From the NCBI GenBank assembly GCA_013138975.1, contig WTBR01000119.1, positions 1 to 32,519 on the forward strand: 32,519 nt of DNA, read 5' to 3'. The notes under the pieces are model-generated. The model did no database searches and was not told the origin of the DNA. It saw only the letters and a list, made by a program, of their open reading frames with translations. Shown here in pieces: positions 9,156 to 17,021 of this stretch. The stretch comes from Bacteroidales bacterium (GTDB lineage: Bacteria; Bacteroidota; Bacteroidia; Bacteroidales; UBA12077). Each line of letters opens with the position of its first letter. Within the stretch, counting starts at the first letter, position 1. The position numbers were made by a program, and so were the translations under genes.

Positions 9156-9260
9156 TTGTTAAAATTAAGCCGATTTTGGTAAAGTTGAACTTTAGAAACA
9201 ATTAAAATACTGATAAATAGTTGTATAGTTAAATTAAGCCAGTCTTGTCAAAGCTTTAAT
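9156..9260. repeat. MITE-like ~100-bp palindromic repeat, divergent copy (inverted)
   Basis: Read on the minus strand, this matches the 98-base repeats at 18082-18179 and 20846-20943: AAAGCTTTGACAAGAC, GCTTAATTTAAC, a central ACTGATAAATAG-like part, and GTTCAACTTTACC at the other end. It is more diverged than the other two copies and lies between the ends of two convergent genes. Confidence 0.6.
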
Positions 9261-9270
9261 TTTCAAACTA

Positions 9271-10119
9271 TTATATAGACAATAAAAACGAATTAAGATT
9301 ATCATCTCTATTCAGATCCATTTTTTTACGCAATCTATATCTTGCTATATCAATACTTTGAGGATTTTGAAACAAGATTGATGCTATTTCCTTTGAATTA
9401 AGGTTTAATCTTAATAATGCACACAATTTTATTTCTCCTGAACTAAGTTTGGGAAAGTTATTAATCAGATTCTCCATAAATAATGGATGCACAGATTTAA
9501 AATGATTTTCAAAATCCTCCCAGGCCTGAGTTTTGATCTTTAAATTTAATTCGAATTTTATATCATTTAGGATTTTTTTTGCGCTCTCATTATCCTCTAA
9601 ATGGTTTTTCGTTAAAATTTCTAATTTAGATAACAACTTTGAATTAAACTCTGTGTTGGTAAGCATATTTTTAGCTTGTAAGGTAAGTTCCCAGTCTTTT
9701 TGCTTAATCGCTTCTTTGTAGTAATCTGCAAGCATAAGCATTGAACGTGTTCTGGCAACCAGTTCAACCGGCACAATAGGTTTATCAATAAAATCCGTTG
9801 CTCCTGCATCAAATGCGATTTTAAGATTATCAAGCGTGTTCATAACTCCGGTAATCATTATTATAGGAATTCCTTTTGTACTCTCATTATTTTTGAGTTT
9901 TCTTATTAACTCTACACCATTCAAAACAGGCATTTCCCAATCGGTAATTATTAAATCAGGAAGAACTTTTGTAGCAATATTATAAGCTTTTTGTCCGTTT
10001 GGAGCAGCTAAAATTTCATAGTTAAATTTCTCCAGAACATTCGTAATCGATTCTATAATTGCAGACTCATCATCTGCTATTAATAATTTATAATTTCTCA
10101 TTTTACCATTACCGTTCAT
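9271..10119 (-). CDS. Response regulator, receiver plus LuxR-like helix-turn-helix
   Basis: A 282-residue protein. Residues about 9-125 are a CheY-like receiver with acidic pair D16/D17, phospho-acceptor D60 (IITDWEMP), T90 and K113 (IDKP). Residues 130-215 are mainly helical linker. Residues about 225-282 (LSSGEIKLCALLRLNLNSKEIASILFQNPQSI..) form a LuxR-like helix-turn-helix of the type common in Bacteroidota. It is presumably activated by phosphorylation, probably by the histidine kinase encoded divergently 147 bases away. A second Met at residue 7 (base 10101) just before RNYKLLIADDE is an equally good start. Confidence 0.85.
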   Translation of the reverse strand: MNGNGKMRNYKLLIADDESAIIESITNVLEKFNYEILAAPNGQKAYNIATKVLPDLIITDWEMPVLNGVELIRKLKNNESTKGIPIIMITGVMNTLDNLKIAFDAGATDFIDKPIVPVELVARTRSMLMLADYYKEAIKQKDWELTLQAKNMLTNTEFNSKLLSKLEILTKNHLEDNESAKKILNDIKFELNLKIKTQAWEDFENHFKSVHPLFMENLINNFPKLSSGEIKLCALLRLNLNSKEIASILFQNPQSIDIARYRLRKKMDLNRDDNLNSFLLSI

Positions 10120-10212
10120 AACAAATATCTCACGACTTAAATCTTTAGCTAAAAAATATAAATTCTAATTATCTAATATAAAAAAAATGAAGGACTTACG
10201 GAAATATCTAAG

Positions 10213-10220
10213 TATATTTG
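10213..10220 (+). promoter_or_regulatory. Candidate -7 box for the histidine kinase gene
   Basis: TATATTTG matches the Bacteroidota primary sigma factor -7 consensus TAnnTTTG and lies 46 bases before the ATG at 10267. No clear TTTG -33 element was found at the expected distance. Confidence 0.35.
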
Positions 10221-10266
10221 TTATACAAACACTCTTAATCCACAACTAATAAAACTGTGCATAATT

Positions 10267-11385
10267 ATGATATATGCCATAACATTACTTCAATTTACAG
10301 AATGGATAGTTATATTAGTTTTATGTGTATTGTTAGTAATGGTTTTTATAAAATCTGTAAAAAAACAACAATATTTAAAAACTCAATTAGAAAGTAAGAA
10401 CGAAGAAATCAAAGCAATATCTGCAAATAATCAACTACAAATAGATCAGATAGAAGCCAAACTTAATAAAGTTGATAATTTATGCGAGTTTAAAGAAGGT
10501 GTTACTCAATTGCTATTACATGATTTAAAAAATCCTTTAAGTCTATTGATTAATTATGACTTGTTTTCGAAAGAATTATTAGGTCATGCTGCAAATCAGA
10601 TGTTGAACATTGTAACAAATATTGGAGATATACAACATTATGAAAATGCTAAAATGAATGTGGATATTAGAGAAGTTCAGGTTTCAGCAGTTTTAAAAAA
10701 TACTTTTAGTCAAGTTGAATATTCGCTTAAAGAGAAAAAAATTAATTATTACAATAATATCCATGATGATCTTATAGTATATGCCGATGAAAAATTACTT
10801 GAAAGAATCTTTGTAAATTTATTGTTAAATGCTATTAAATACTCATCGCATGAAGGCGATATTAATATTAAAGCTGAAACAGAAAAGGATAAAGTTAAAA
10901 TATCAATTATTGATACGGGATATGTAATTCCGGAAGATGTACAAAGCTTGGTTTTTGATAAATTTGGATTGTTGGTAGCCAAAAAATCAAATGCCTCCAG
11001 AGACGGGAATTTAGGATTAAGCTTTTGTAAATTAGCCTTAGAAGCACATAATGAAAAAATATTCGTTAAAAGTGATAACGAACAAACTACATTTTGGTTT
11101 ACTTTAAAAGGAGTTGAAACTTATAATAATTTAACTACAGAATCTAAATTGCAAGTTACCAAATCAGAAATAAATCTAACTGACGAAAACAAAGAATTCT
11201 TAAAGCAATATATTCGTGATTTAAAACCATTGAAAGTTTATGAATTCTCGGCTGTGCGCAAAATAATAAAGCAAATCGAAGAGCATGATAATCCTAATAT
11301 TAAATCATGGGTAAATAATTTAAGCCAAACTGTTAAATCAGGGGATGAAGAATTATATAACAATCTGCTAAAACTTGCTGAATAA
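10267..11385 (+). CDS. Membrane-anchored sensor histidine kinase with HPt-like tail
   Basis: A 372-residue protein. One membrane helix (about 8-28) is followed by a coiled coil (35-70), a dimerisation/phosphoacceptor helix with LLLHDLKNPLS (H85), and a HATPase_c domain with N box FVNLLLNAIKYS, D-box IIDTGYVIPED and G-box RDGNLGLSF. There is no periplasmic sensor domain, so the signal is probably intramembrane, cytosolic or supplied by a partner. Residues about 300-372 form a helical tail resembling the degenerate HPt-like C-termini of BarA-type kinases, but without a His acceptor. It is divergent from the response regulator gene, and the pair is likely cognate. Confidence 0.85.
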   Translation: MIYAITLLQFTEWIVILVLCVLLVMVFIKSVKKQQYLKTQLESKNEEIKAISANNQLQIDQIEAKLNKVDNLCEFKEGVTQLLLHDLKNPLSLLINYDLFSKELLGHAANQMLNIVTNIGDIQHYENAKMNVDIREVQVSAVLKNTFSQVEYSLKEKKINYYNNIHDDLIVYADEKLLERIFVNLLLNAIKYSSHEGDINIKAETEKDKVKISIIDTGYVIPEDVQSLVFDKFGLLVAKKSNASRDGNLGLSFCKLALEAHNEKIFVKSDNEQTTFWFTLKGVETYNNLTTESKLQVTKSEINLTDENKEFLKQYIRDLKPLKVYEFSAVRKIIKQIEEHDNPNIKSWVNNLSQTVKSGDEELYNNLLKLAE

Positions 11386-11654
11386 TCAATATTTCCTGCC
11401 ATAATTAAAGGTTTCATTTTATTTGATTTTTTTCTAATTATTTCAATTTTAGGAAGAATTGTATAGAATCGCAAAAGCTCTTATTTCCGAACAACTTCAA
11501 GCATAAACTACTCATTTTCATATTATTAAAGCAATAAAAGCATGATTTTGTCCTATTTTTAGTGTATAGATATTGTATAGATTATAGCACTAACTATCAA
11601 TAGTATCCTGCCGTAAACTCAAGTGAAAACCAGTTTAGGAAAAAATATAAAATC

Positions 11655-12107
11655 ATGAAAAATATAAAAACAATTAAAATAGGATTTATAGGATTTGTTT
11701 TAATTATGATTTCGACATTAACTTTTGGACAAAAAATTGAAGCGGAATATAGACAAAATCTTGAAGAAGCAAAGAAAACAAACGGTACAGAGTTGTTTGA
11801 AGATGGTACAGTAAAAGTACAAGTAAATACCAAATTGATTGAGCAGTTTTATAATGCTTATGATAATAATGAATATCTTTCCTGGAGAGCATTAATAAAC
11901 AGTTCTGACACAGAGTCATTTGCTGAATTTTGGAATACTTATAGATCTGCTAATGTATCTGAAAGAAATTTAGCAGAGATTAAAAAGGATTTGGAAATAA
12001 AATATAACGAGATAGCTGAAAAAAGAAATAAAGAAAATAACGTACATCAAAACTTGCTAGCCGAAAAACAGCAAAAGGAAAAATTTTTAAGACCAGTTAC
12101 AAAATAA
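11655..12107 (+). CDS. Small exported protein with charged C-terminus, unknown
   Basis: A 150-residue protein with a signal peptide (about 1-25, ending LTFGQ). The mature part is rich in Asn, Glu and Lys, with a predicted long helix from residue about 110 to the end (KKDLEIKYNEIAEKRNKE). I recognise no family. It could be a small periplasmic or surface protein. It is followed by a good intrinsic terminator and is probably a single-gene unit. Confidence 0.6.
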   Translation: MKNIKTIKIGFIGFVLIMISTLTFGQKIEAEYRQNLEEAKKTNGTELFEDGTVKVQVNTKLIEQFYNAYDNNEYLSWRALINSSDTESFAEFWNTYRSANVSERNLAEIKKDLEIKYNEIAEKRNKENNVHQNLLAEKQQKEKFLRPVTK

Positions 12108-12473
12108 TGATTACTTCCAAAACATTGTCATTTTAGCGATAACTATTCCAATGTTTTTTTATCAGATGCCGTGGTTTATACTACGGCATTTTTTATTTAA
12201 AACAAACAAGCCCATACTCGCCTTTTTACCTTTTAATTTTTACGATCTTAAACAACTAATAAACCAAAGCTTGCAATAACTAAGCACTAACAATTAATTA
12301 CTCATTTGAAAACTTCAAAAAACATACTTAACTTACACCACATTGATTATTTAATTTGTGGATTGTTGTATTATTTTTAGCATTAGCTTAAAAAAAGCAA
12401 GCTGAAAAATTATATTTTAATACATTTTTATCGATTTAAACAATATGCTTTTACAAACTAAAATTTATATAAG
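12108..12473. other. Intergenic spacer before the carbonic anhydrase
   Basis: Apart from the terminator at 12166-12194, I see only AT-rich DNA and no coding sequence. Near-matches to the -7 consensus occur around 12350, but none is exact. Confidence 0.4.
12166..12194 (+). terminator. Intrinsic terminator
   Basis: ATGCCGTGG (12166-12174) pairs with CTACGGCAT (12181-12189) with one G-T pair, followed by a run of Ts. It ends the small exported protein transcript. Confidence 0.75.
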
Positions 12474-13295
12474 ATGAAAAAAACATTTTTAAACGGGATC
12501 TTAATTGTTGCTGTGGCTATTTTAATTTCTTCTTGCAACAATGCACCTAAAAAAGATCAAGTTATTGACTCTGATAAGCACGAAGCAAAGACAGAAATTA
12601 AAAAAGATTGCGATCATATTCATTGGTCACATCACGGAGAAGAAGAAGGTCCTGAAAATTGGAAAAACTTATGTGATGGTTTCATTTCGTGCGGTGGTGA
12701 GGCTCAATCGCCAATAAATATCATAACAAGAAACACAACTTCTGAAAATAATTTAACTGCATTTGAGTTTAATTATACTTCCTCTAAAGTTGATATTATA
12801 AATAACGGTCATACAGTACAATTCAACACTTCGGGCGAAAACGCCGTAATTATTAATGATAAAGAATATAAATTATTGCAATTCCATTATCACACACATA
12901 GTGAACACACAATTGATGGTAATTATTATCCGATTGAAGTGCATTTTGTTCACAAACATTCTGATGAAGATTATGCCGTACTAGGTGTTATGTTTGAAGA
13001 AGGAGAAGAAAATGAATTATTTTCAAAATATTTAGACCATTTCCCTACAACAAAAGGAGATTTTGCTTCAGAAGATATGATCGAACTAAAAGGTCTTTTC
13101 CCTTCTGATTTAAGTTATTATTATTATAGTGGATCATTAACAACACCTCCATGTTCTGAAGTTGTTAATTGGTATGTTTTAAAGTCTCCTCTTAAAGCTT
13201 CAAAAGAACAAATTGAAAAATTTGCTCAAATTTTACATGATAACTATAGACCAGTTATGCCTTTAAATAATCGTGAAGTTTTAAGTTATAATTAA
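12474..13295 (+). CDS. Alpha-class carbonic anhydrase, lipoprotein
   Basis: A 273-residue enzyme for reversible CO2 hydration outside the cytoplasm. The N-terminus is a lipoprotein signal with lipobox ISSC (C21), so it is probably anchored in the envelope. The alpha-carbonic anhydrase core is complete: QSPINI (79-83), zinc ligands H138 and H140 in FHYH, SEH (E144/H145), third ligand H157 in EVHFVH, and LTTPPCSE (222-229) with the gatekeeper Thr. C73 and C227 are placed like the disulfide pair of secreted alpha-CAs. The length is normal after the linker. The gene is followed by an intrinsic terminator, so it is probably monocistronic. Confidence 0.95.
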   Translation: MKKTFLNGILIVAVAILISSCNNAPKKDQVIDSDKHEAKTEIKKDCDHIHWSHHGEEEGPENWKNLCDGFISCGGEAQSPINIITRNTTSENNLTAFEFNYTSSKVDIINNGHTVQFNTSGENAVIINDKEYKLLQFHYHTHSEHTIDGNYYPIEVHFVHKHSDEDYAVLGVMFEEGEENELFSKYLDHFPTTKGDFASEDMIELKGLFPSDLSYYYYSGSLTTPPCSEVVNWYVLKSPLKASKEQIEKFAQILHDNYRPVMPLNNREVLSYN

Positions 13296-13315
13296 AACTC
13301 ATTGAAAAATTAATG

Positions 13316-13347
13316 AAAGAGGTGTAGTTTTTTAGCTACACCTCTTT
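13316..13347 (+). terminator. Intrinsic terminator of the carbonic anhydrase gene
   Basis: AAAGAGGTGTAG (13316-13327) is perfectly complementary to CTACACCTCTTT (13336-13347), with an eight-base loop, 20 bases after the stop codon. The T run is short (it is the end of the stem). Confidence 0.75.
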
Positions 13348-13365
13348 CTGGTGCAAGCGTCTCCC

Positions 13366-13515
13366 TTATATCCGCAAGACCTAACAGGTTTTAACTGATT
13401 AACAGGTGATTATGTCGAATCGACATTCACTTATTAATGCGAAACCTGTTAGGTCTTATTGTTTGATAATCAACTTACTGAGAAAATACCTGCGGATATT
13501 AGCGTCTCGCTTATG
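13366..13515. repeat. Palindromic element with 16-bp perfect inverted repeat
   Basis: AAGACCTAACAGGTTT (13376-13391) is the exact reverse complement of AAACCTGTTAGGTCTT (13442-13457). Outside these lie a further inverted pair, TATCCGCA/TGCGGATA (13368-13375 and 13491-13498), and a direct repeat AGCGTCTC. It lies beside a RAYT relic, which is the expected neighbourhood for a REPIN-like element. Confidence 0.7.
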
Positions 13516-13522
13516 ACTTTAA

Positions 13523-13714
13523 TTAACTTGCTAACATTATATTTATCAATCCTTTTTCTTCTGAATAATCTCTTACACTACTATATAAAAATTGTTCTGG
13601 ATATTCAACAAATCCTGCCTCAACAGGGTTATTTAAAACAATAGAATGGTTATGCTGTTGCCAAAATTGATATTTCGAATTATTAGAATTCTTTTTACCT
13701 GCCCTTTCAAACAT
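13523..13714 (-). pseudogene. RAYT (IS200-like transposase) C-terminal relic
   Basis: A 63-codon reading frame reading FERAGKKNSNNSKYQFWQQ, then NNPVEAGFVE, then YLYSSVRDY-like residues. This is the C-terminal third of a REP-associated tyrosine transposase. About 15-20 residues expected between HSIVLN and NNPVEAG are missing in frame. These would carry the catalytic Tyr helix (..LDYIH), so the remnant is dead. The HUH part is absent. On the same strand it begins 10 bases after the stop of the peroxiredoxin-like gene. The opposite-strand reading frame at 13459-13644 is not a gene. Confidence 0.75.
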
Positions 13715-13724
13715 CCAGTTGATT

Positions 13725-14336
13725 TTATAAATTCTGAAGTATATCCTTTACAGTAGCACGTTTTTTATAATTAACATCAAATTGCACAAATTCAATTTTA
13801 CCATCTTGCCCTATAATAAATGTAGCAGGTACAGGTAAATGAGCTTCCTCTTCACCATTATTTTTAGCAATATCTGCAAATAAAAAAGTTCTTATTTTTG
13901 CATTATATTTATTCGTTACTTTAAAAAGCACTTTATACTTTTTTTGAATTATATTTTCCTTATCAGAAATTATATCAAACTCCGCTTCTGTATCATCAAG
14001 AGTCTTATTCACTCCATCTTCCTGCTCTGGAGTTATAGCAACAATACTGGCTCCTTTATCAACAATCAATTGCAAGGAATCTTGATACTGTTTTAGGTAT
14101 TTGCTACAATACGGACACCAATATCCCCGATAAAAAATTACAACGACCTTTCCTTTCTTTAATAGCTCAGAAAGTGAAATATTATCACCTACTTGGTTTA
14201 CTCCTTCAAATGTTGGTGCTATTGCCCCAACACGTAGTCCTTTAGGAGCCGTTTCAACTCCATATTTGTTATAGTCCTGAGAAAAAGCGAATATATTTGT
14301 CATAATAAATACAAAAACAAAATAAATAATCTTCAT
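13725..14336 (-). CDS. Exported AhpC/TSA-family peroxiredoxin-like protein
   Basis: A 203-residue protein with a signal peptide (about 1-19, ending FAFSQ). The thioredoxin-fold core has GAIAPTFEGVNQ, VVVIFYRGYWCPYC (CPYC redox motif) and a late VPATFIIGQDGKI (cis-Pro loop). The RGxWCPYC pattern is typical of the peroxiredoxin-like branch of AhpC/TSA proteins. It probably reduces peroxides or protein thiols in the periplasm. The length is normal. The 3' end is immediately followed by a RAYT relic, yet the protein ends at its natural helix (KDILQNL), so it appears intact. Confidence 0.85.
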   Translation of the reverse strand: MKIIYFVFVFIMTNIFAFSQDYNKYGVETAPKGLRVGAIAPTFEGVNQVGDNISLSELLKKGKVVVIFYRGYWCPYCSKYLKQYQDSLQLIVDKGASIVAITPEQEDGVNKTLDDTEAEFDIISDKENIIQKKYKVLFKVTNKYNAKIRTFLFADIAKNNGEEEAHLPVPATFIIGQDGKIEFVQFDVNYKKRATVKDILQNL

Positions 14337-14390
14337 AAGATCTATATTTTTAGGTTTGTATTCTTAGTCGGCAATATTTCAAATCCTTAC

Positions 14391-14433
14391 AAAAAAAATA
14401 AGGTATTACAAAAAAATCTTTTGTAATACCTTA
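14391..14433 (-). terminator. Intrinsic terminator of the lipoprotein gene
   Basis: TAAGGTATTACAAAA (14399-14413) is the exact reverse complement of TTTTGTAATACCTTA (14419-14433). On the minus strand it is followed by eight Ts (14398-14391), just after the gene ending at 14462. Confidence 0.85.
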
Positions 14434-14461
14434 GATATAAATCAAAAATACAATTTATTAT

Positions 14462-14959
14462 TTAATCTATTCCAGCAAAATCACTCCATCCTTGAACCCA
14501 AATAGATCCGCTGGATTGATCTCTTTTAACTGTTACCGAAACAGTTCTTTCGTCAGAACCCCAATGCGTAATGGGTCCATTATAGCAATTGACATTATCT
14601 GTTTGACTGCATAGTAGGATTTGAAAACCAGTGCCATCATTAACAGTTAATCGATAATACGCATAATGCAAATTAGGAATATCTAATGTGAAAAATGTGT
14701 GCCCACCAGGTACTATAGTAGCATCATCTTCTAAAATATTTTCACCAAACTCTCCATCTGGTTCATCCATTTCTCCTGCCACTCCCATTAATAATAATTG
14801 AATCCCTGTAATTGTAAATTCAGAACTTGAATCATTTTCGAACTTAACATATAAAGTGTCCTTTTTTAAGTCTTCAACATCATCTTCTTCTTCACAGCCA
14901 ATAAAGCCCATTGTTAATGCAAGTAAAACTAATAATGATTGTAGTAATTTTTTATTCAT
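14462..14959 (-). CDS. Acidic lipoprotein, unknown function
   Basis: Read from the ATG at 14959 this is a 165-residue protein, MNKKLLQSLLVLLALTMGF then the lipobox Cys (IGCEEEDD). An upstream ATG at 14986 would add nine residues and gives a poorer signal peptide. The mature protein begins with an acidic spacer and appears all-beta, with a ..PGGHTFFTLDIP.. segment, two internal Cys that could pair, and a Ser-rich tail ending WVQGWSDFAGID. I do not recognise the family. It is probably anchored in the outer membrane or cell surface. It has its own terminator. Confidence 0.7.
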   Translation of the reverse strand: MNKKLLQSLLVLLALTMGFIGCEEEDDVEDLKKDTLYVKFENDSSSEFTITGIQLLLMGVAGEMDEPDGEFGENILEDDATIVPGGHTFFTLDIPNLHYAYYRLTVNDGTGFQILLCSQTDNVNCYNGPITHWGSDERTVSVTVKRDQSSGSIWVQGWSDFAGID

Positions 14960-15062
14960 AGCTAATAATTTTTTAAATAAACCCATTTTATTTACGATTA
15001 AATTTACAAATGTTTATCCTTATCCCTAATATATTACACATCAAATCTATTATATTTTTTAT

Positions 15063-15070
15063 TATATTTG
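15063..15070 (+). promoter_or_regulatory. Candidate -7 box that decides the start of the channel gene
   Basis: TATATTTG matches TAnnTTTG and lies 28 bases before the ATG at 15098. It overlaps the in-frame TTG at 15068, so transcription would begin downstream of that codon. This argues for the ATG at 15098 as the true start. No -33 element was found. Confidence 0.45.
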
Positions 15071-15097
15071 AATGAATTTGCAAAAACTTTAAAAAAA

Positions 15098-16846
15098 ATG
15101 ATTCATAATTTCTTCAATTACAAAACCAAAATAAAAGATACTCCCTTTAAAACGGAATCTGGTAAAGTTTATGAAAATACTGCTGCAATTTCCCTTCTGG
15201 ATGAAAACAAAAAAGAGATTGCATATATTGAATTAGGCTTTGTTGATAAAGAAGAAATATATCAATTAATTGAACAAGAGAGAGCTATAAATCTTGATAA
15301 TTGTTACGTTGAAAATTTTTCATTGACTGAATTTCGAGAAAGTAGGAACATTGAAAAAAAGAGTTTTGTAAAGATCCATCAATTTTCAGCATATCATACT
15401 TTTTTTGATTCACGTATAGAAACCGATTTCTCTTTTGCTGAATTCGACGATGAATATATAAATTTTGAAAATGCTTCTTTTCTAAATGGGACAGTTTCTT
15501 TCCAATCAGCAATATTTCATAAAGGAGGTGTAAATTTTAGTTACACTCATTTTAATGATGGAAATATTGATTTTTCAAATGTAAATTTTGGCGATGGAGA
15601 ACTTAATTTCAAAAACTCATGGTTTGGTACCGGACATAAAAACTTTCAGGATACTCATTTTGGTGAAGGAAATGTTTTATTTATAAATACCGAATTTAAT
15701 AAGGGCGATGTAACATTTGTTAACTCAATATTTAAATCAAACCGTGTTTCGTTTAAAGTAGCCCAATTTCTTGAAGGTAAAATTGGTTTTCATTTTGCAC
15801 GATTTCATTGTAAAGAATTAATATTTGAAAGAACCGAATTTGGTAATGGAAAGGTTGATTTTCGTACTACCGAGTTTGGAGATGCAAAGGTGAGCTTTAA
15901 TAGGGCAATTTTTGGATCCGGAGATAAATCATTTGAAGCAGCACAACATAAAGGCGGTAAATTAACATTCAGGAAATCTGTTTGGGGCGATGGAAATGTA
16001 TCGTTCGAACAAGTTGAATTCGATAATACAGTATTATTTCTTGACAATGCCGATTTTGGAAAAGGAAATCTCAGCTTTAATAATTCTCATATTAAAGAAT
16101 TGTCACTTAAATCCTGCCATTTAGATTATTACGTTGATTTAAGATTATCGAAATGCAATTCAATTGATCTTTCAGACACGATAGCTCGCGACATAATTGA
16201 TATTAAACCTTATAATTTCCCGGTAGAAATTGAAACAATTAATTTTTCCGGAATGCGATTAATTGGTCGAATATATATTGACTGGAGAATTAATAAGGTA
16301 CAAGAATTGGTATATTCTCAGAAAGATGCCACAAAACGAGAGTTTGCAGAACAATTCCGGATTTTAAAAGAAAATTTCAGCACAACAGGCCAGTATGCCG
16401 ATGAAGACGAAGCATACGTAGAATTTAAACGTAATGAACTTGATGCCGATTTAAAAGATGCAATAGAGAAAAACCCGTACAGTCGAATGTGGAAACTTCC
16501 CTCCTATGCTTTTCAATGGTTGGTTTTCGACAAAGTAGGTTTATATGCGACAAATCCATTAAGAGTTATTACCAGTATGGTATTCGGTTATATATTCTTT
16601 TCATTTTTATATGTAATTCTACCATTTTTTACGGATGCTAAAATCGTGTCATCACTTGGCGATCCTGATAAACTAGGGATTTTTGCAGTTTCTTTTTATC
16701 ATAGTGCTATTACTTTTTTTACTATTGGATACGGAGATTACTATCCTTCCGGTTTCTTTCGCTGGTTATCGAGCTTCGAAGGTTTTGTAGGTTTATTTCT
16801 GATGTCGTACTTCACAGTTGCTTTTGTTCGTAAAATTTTAAGATAG
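15098..16846 (+). CDS. Beta-helix (pentapeptide-like) potassium channel protein
   Basis: A 582-residue protein from the ATG at 15098. Residues about 90-330 are repeats of a 12-residue unit with two Phe-containing strands, such as VNFSYTHFNDGN and LNFKNSWFGTGH, forming a right-handed beta-helix. A helical linker (REFAEQFRILKENF..) follows, then two membrane helices around a pore loop with the filter TIGYGDYYP (Ion_trans_2 type). It is therefore probably a two-TM potassium-selective channel with a large cytosolic beta-helix sensor or scaffold. It ends AGATAG; a 22-base segment covering its last codons is repeated at 17715, which marks an insertion that parted it from the gene at 17743. Confidence 0.85.
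   Translation: MIHNFFNYKTKIKDTPFKTESGKVYENTAAISLLDENKKEIAYIELGFVDKEEIYQLIEQERAINLDNCYVENFSLTEFRESRNIEKKSFVKIHQFSAYHTFFDSRIETDFSFAEFDDEYINFENASFLNGTVSFQSAIFHKGGVNFSYTHFNDGNIDFSNVNFGDGELNFKNSWFGTGHKNFQDTHFGEGNVLFINTEFNKGDVTFVNSIFKSNRVSFKVAQFLEGKIGFHFARFHCKELIFERTEFGNGKVDFRTTEFGDAKVSFNRAIFGSGDKSFEAAQHKGGKLTFRKSVWGDGNVSFEQVEFDNTVLFLDNADFGKGNLSFNNSHIKELSLKSCHLDYYVDLRLSKCNSIDLSDTIARDIIDIKPYNFPVEIETINFSGMRLIGRIYIDWRINKVQELVYSQKDATKREFAEQFRILKENFSTTGQYADEDEAYVEFKRNELDADLKDAIEKNPYSRMWKLPSYAFQWLVFDKVGLYATNPLRVITSMVFGYIFFSFLYVILPFFTDAKIVSSLGDPDKLGIFAVSFYHSAITFFTIGYGDYYPSGFFRWLSSFEGFVGLFLMSYFTVAFVRKILR
16824..16845 (+). repeat. 22-bp direct repeat, left copy
   Basis: Identical over 22 bases (TTGTTCGTAAAA...AAGATA) to 17715-17736. 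The left copy is the end of the channel gene and the right copy is the leader of the next gene, so it brackets the inserted segment. Confidence 0.85.
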
Positions 16847-16950
16847 AAAACACTGCAATTAAAAATTCCAATAAAGGTTTAAGACCTAATTAGCACCTAT
16901 CTATAAAGGCGGGTGTTTGGTTCAGAAAGTTTGAGATCAAGGCTTGTGAA

Positions 16951-16998
16951 GTTTTAAAAATCACGAGTTTACTTATGTAAATGACTGATTTTTAAAAC
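16951..16998. repeat. Inverted repeat upstream of the frameshifted RAYT
   Basis: GTTTTAAAAATCA (16951-16963) is the exact reverse complement of TGATTTTTAAAAC (16986-16998), with a 22-base loop. It sits in the inserted segment just before the RAYT reading frame and may be a REP-like hairpin or a relic of a mobile-element end. Confidence 0.55.
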
Positions 16999-17021
16999 GA
17001 GCATAACGCTGATATCGGACT

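Noticed and set aside
13459..13644. 61-codon plus-strand reading frame
   Set aside because: It lies opposite the RAYT relic, whose protein similarity on the minus strand is clear; this frame has low complexity and no recognisable features.
15068..15097. TTG start for the channel gene
   Set aside because: The TTG is the end of a TAnnTTTG promoter-like box; the in-frame ATG at 15098 fits better.
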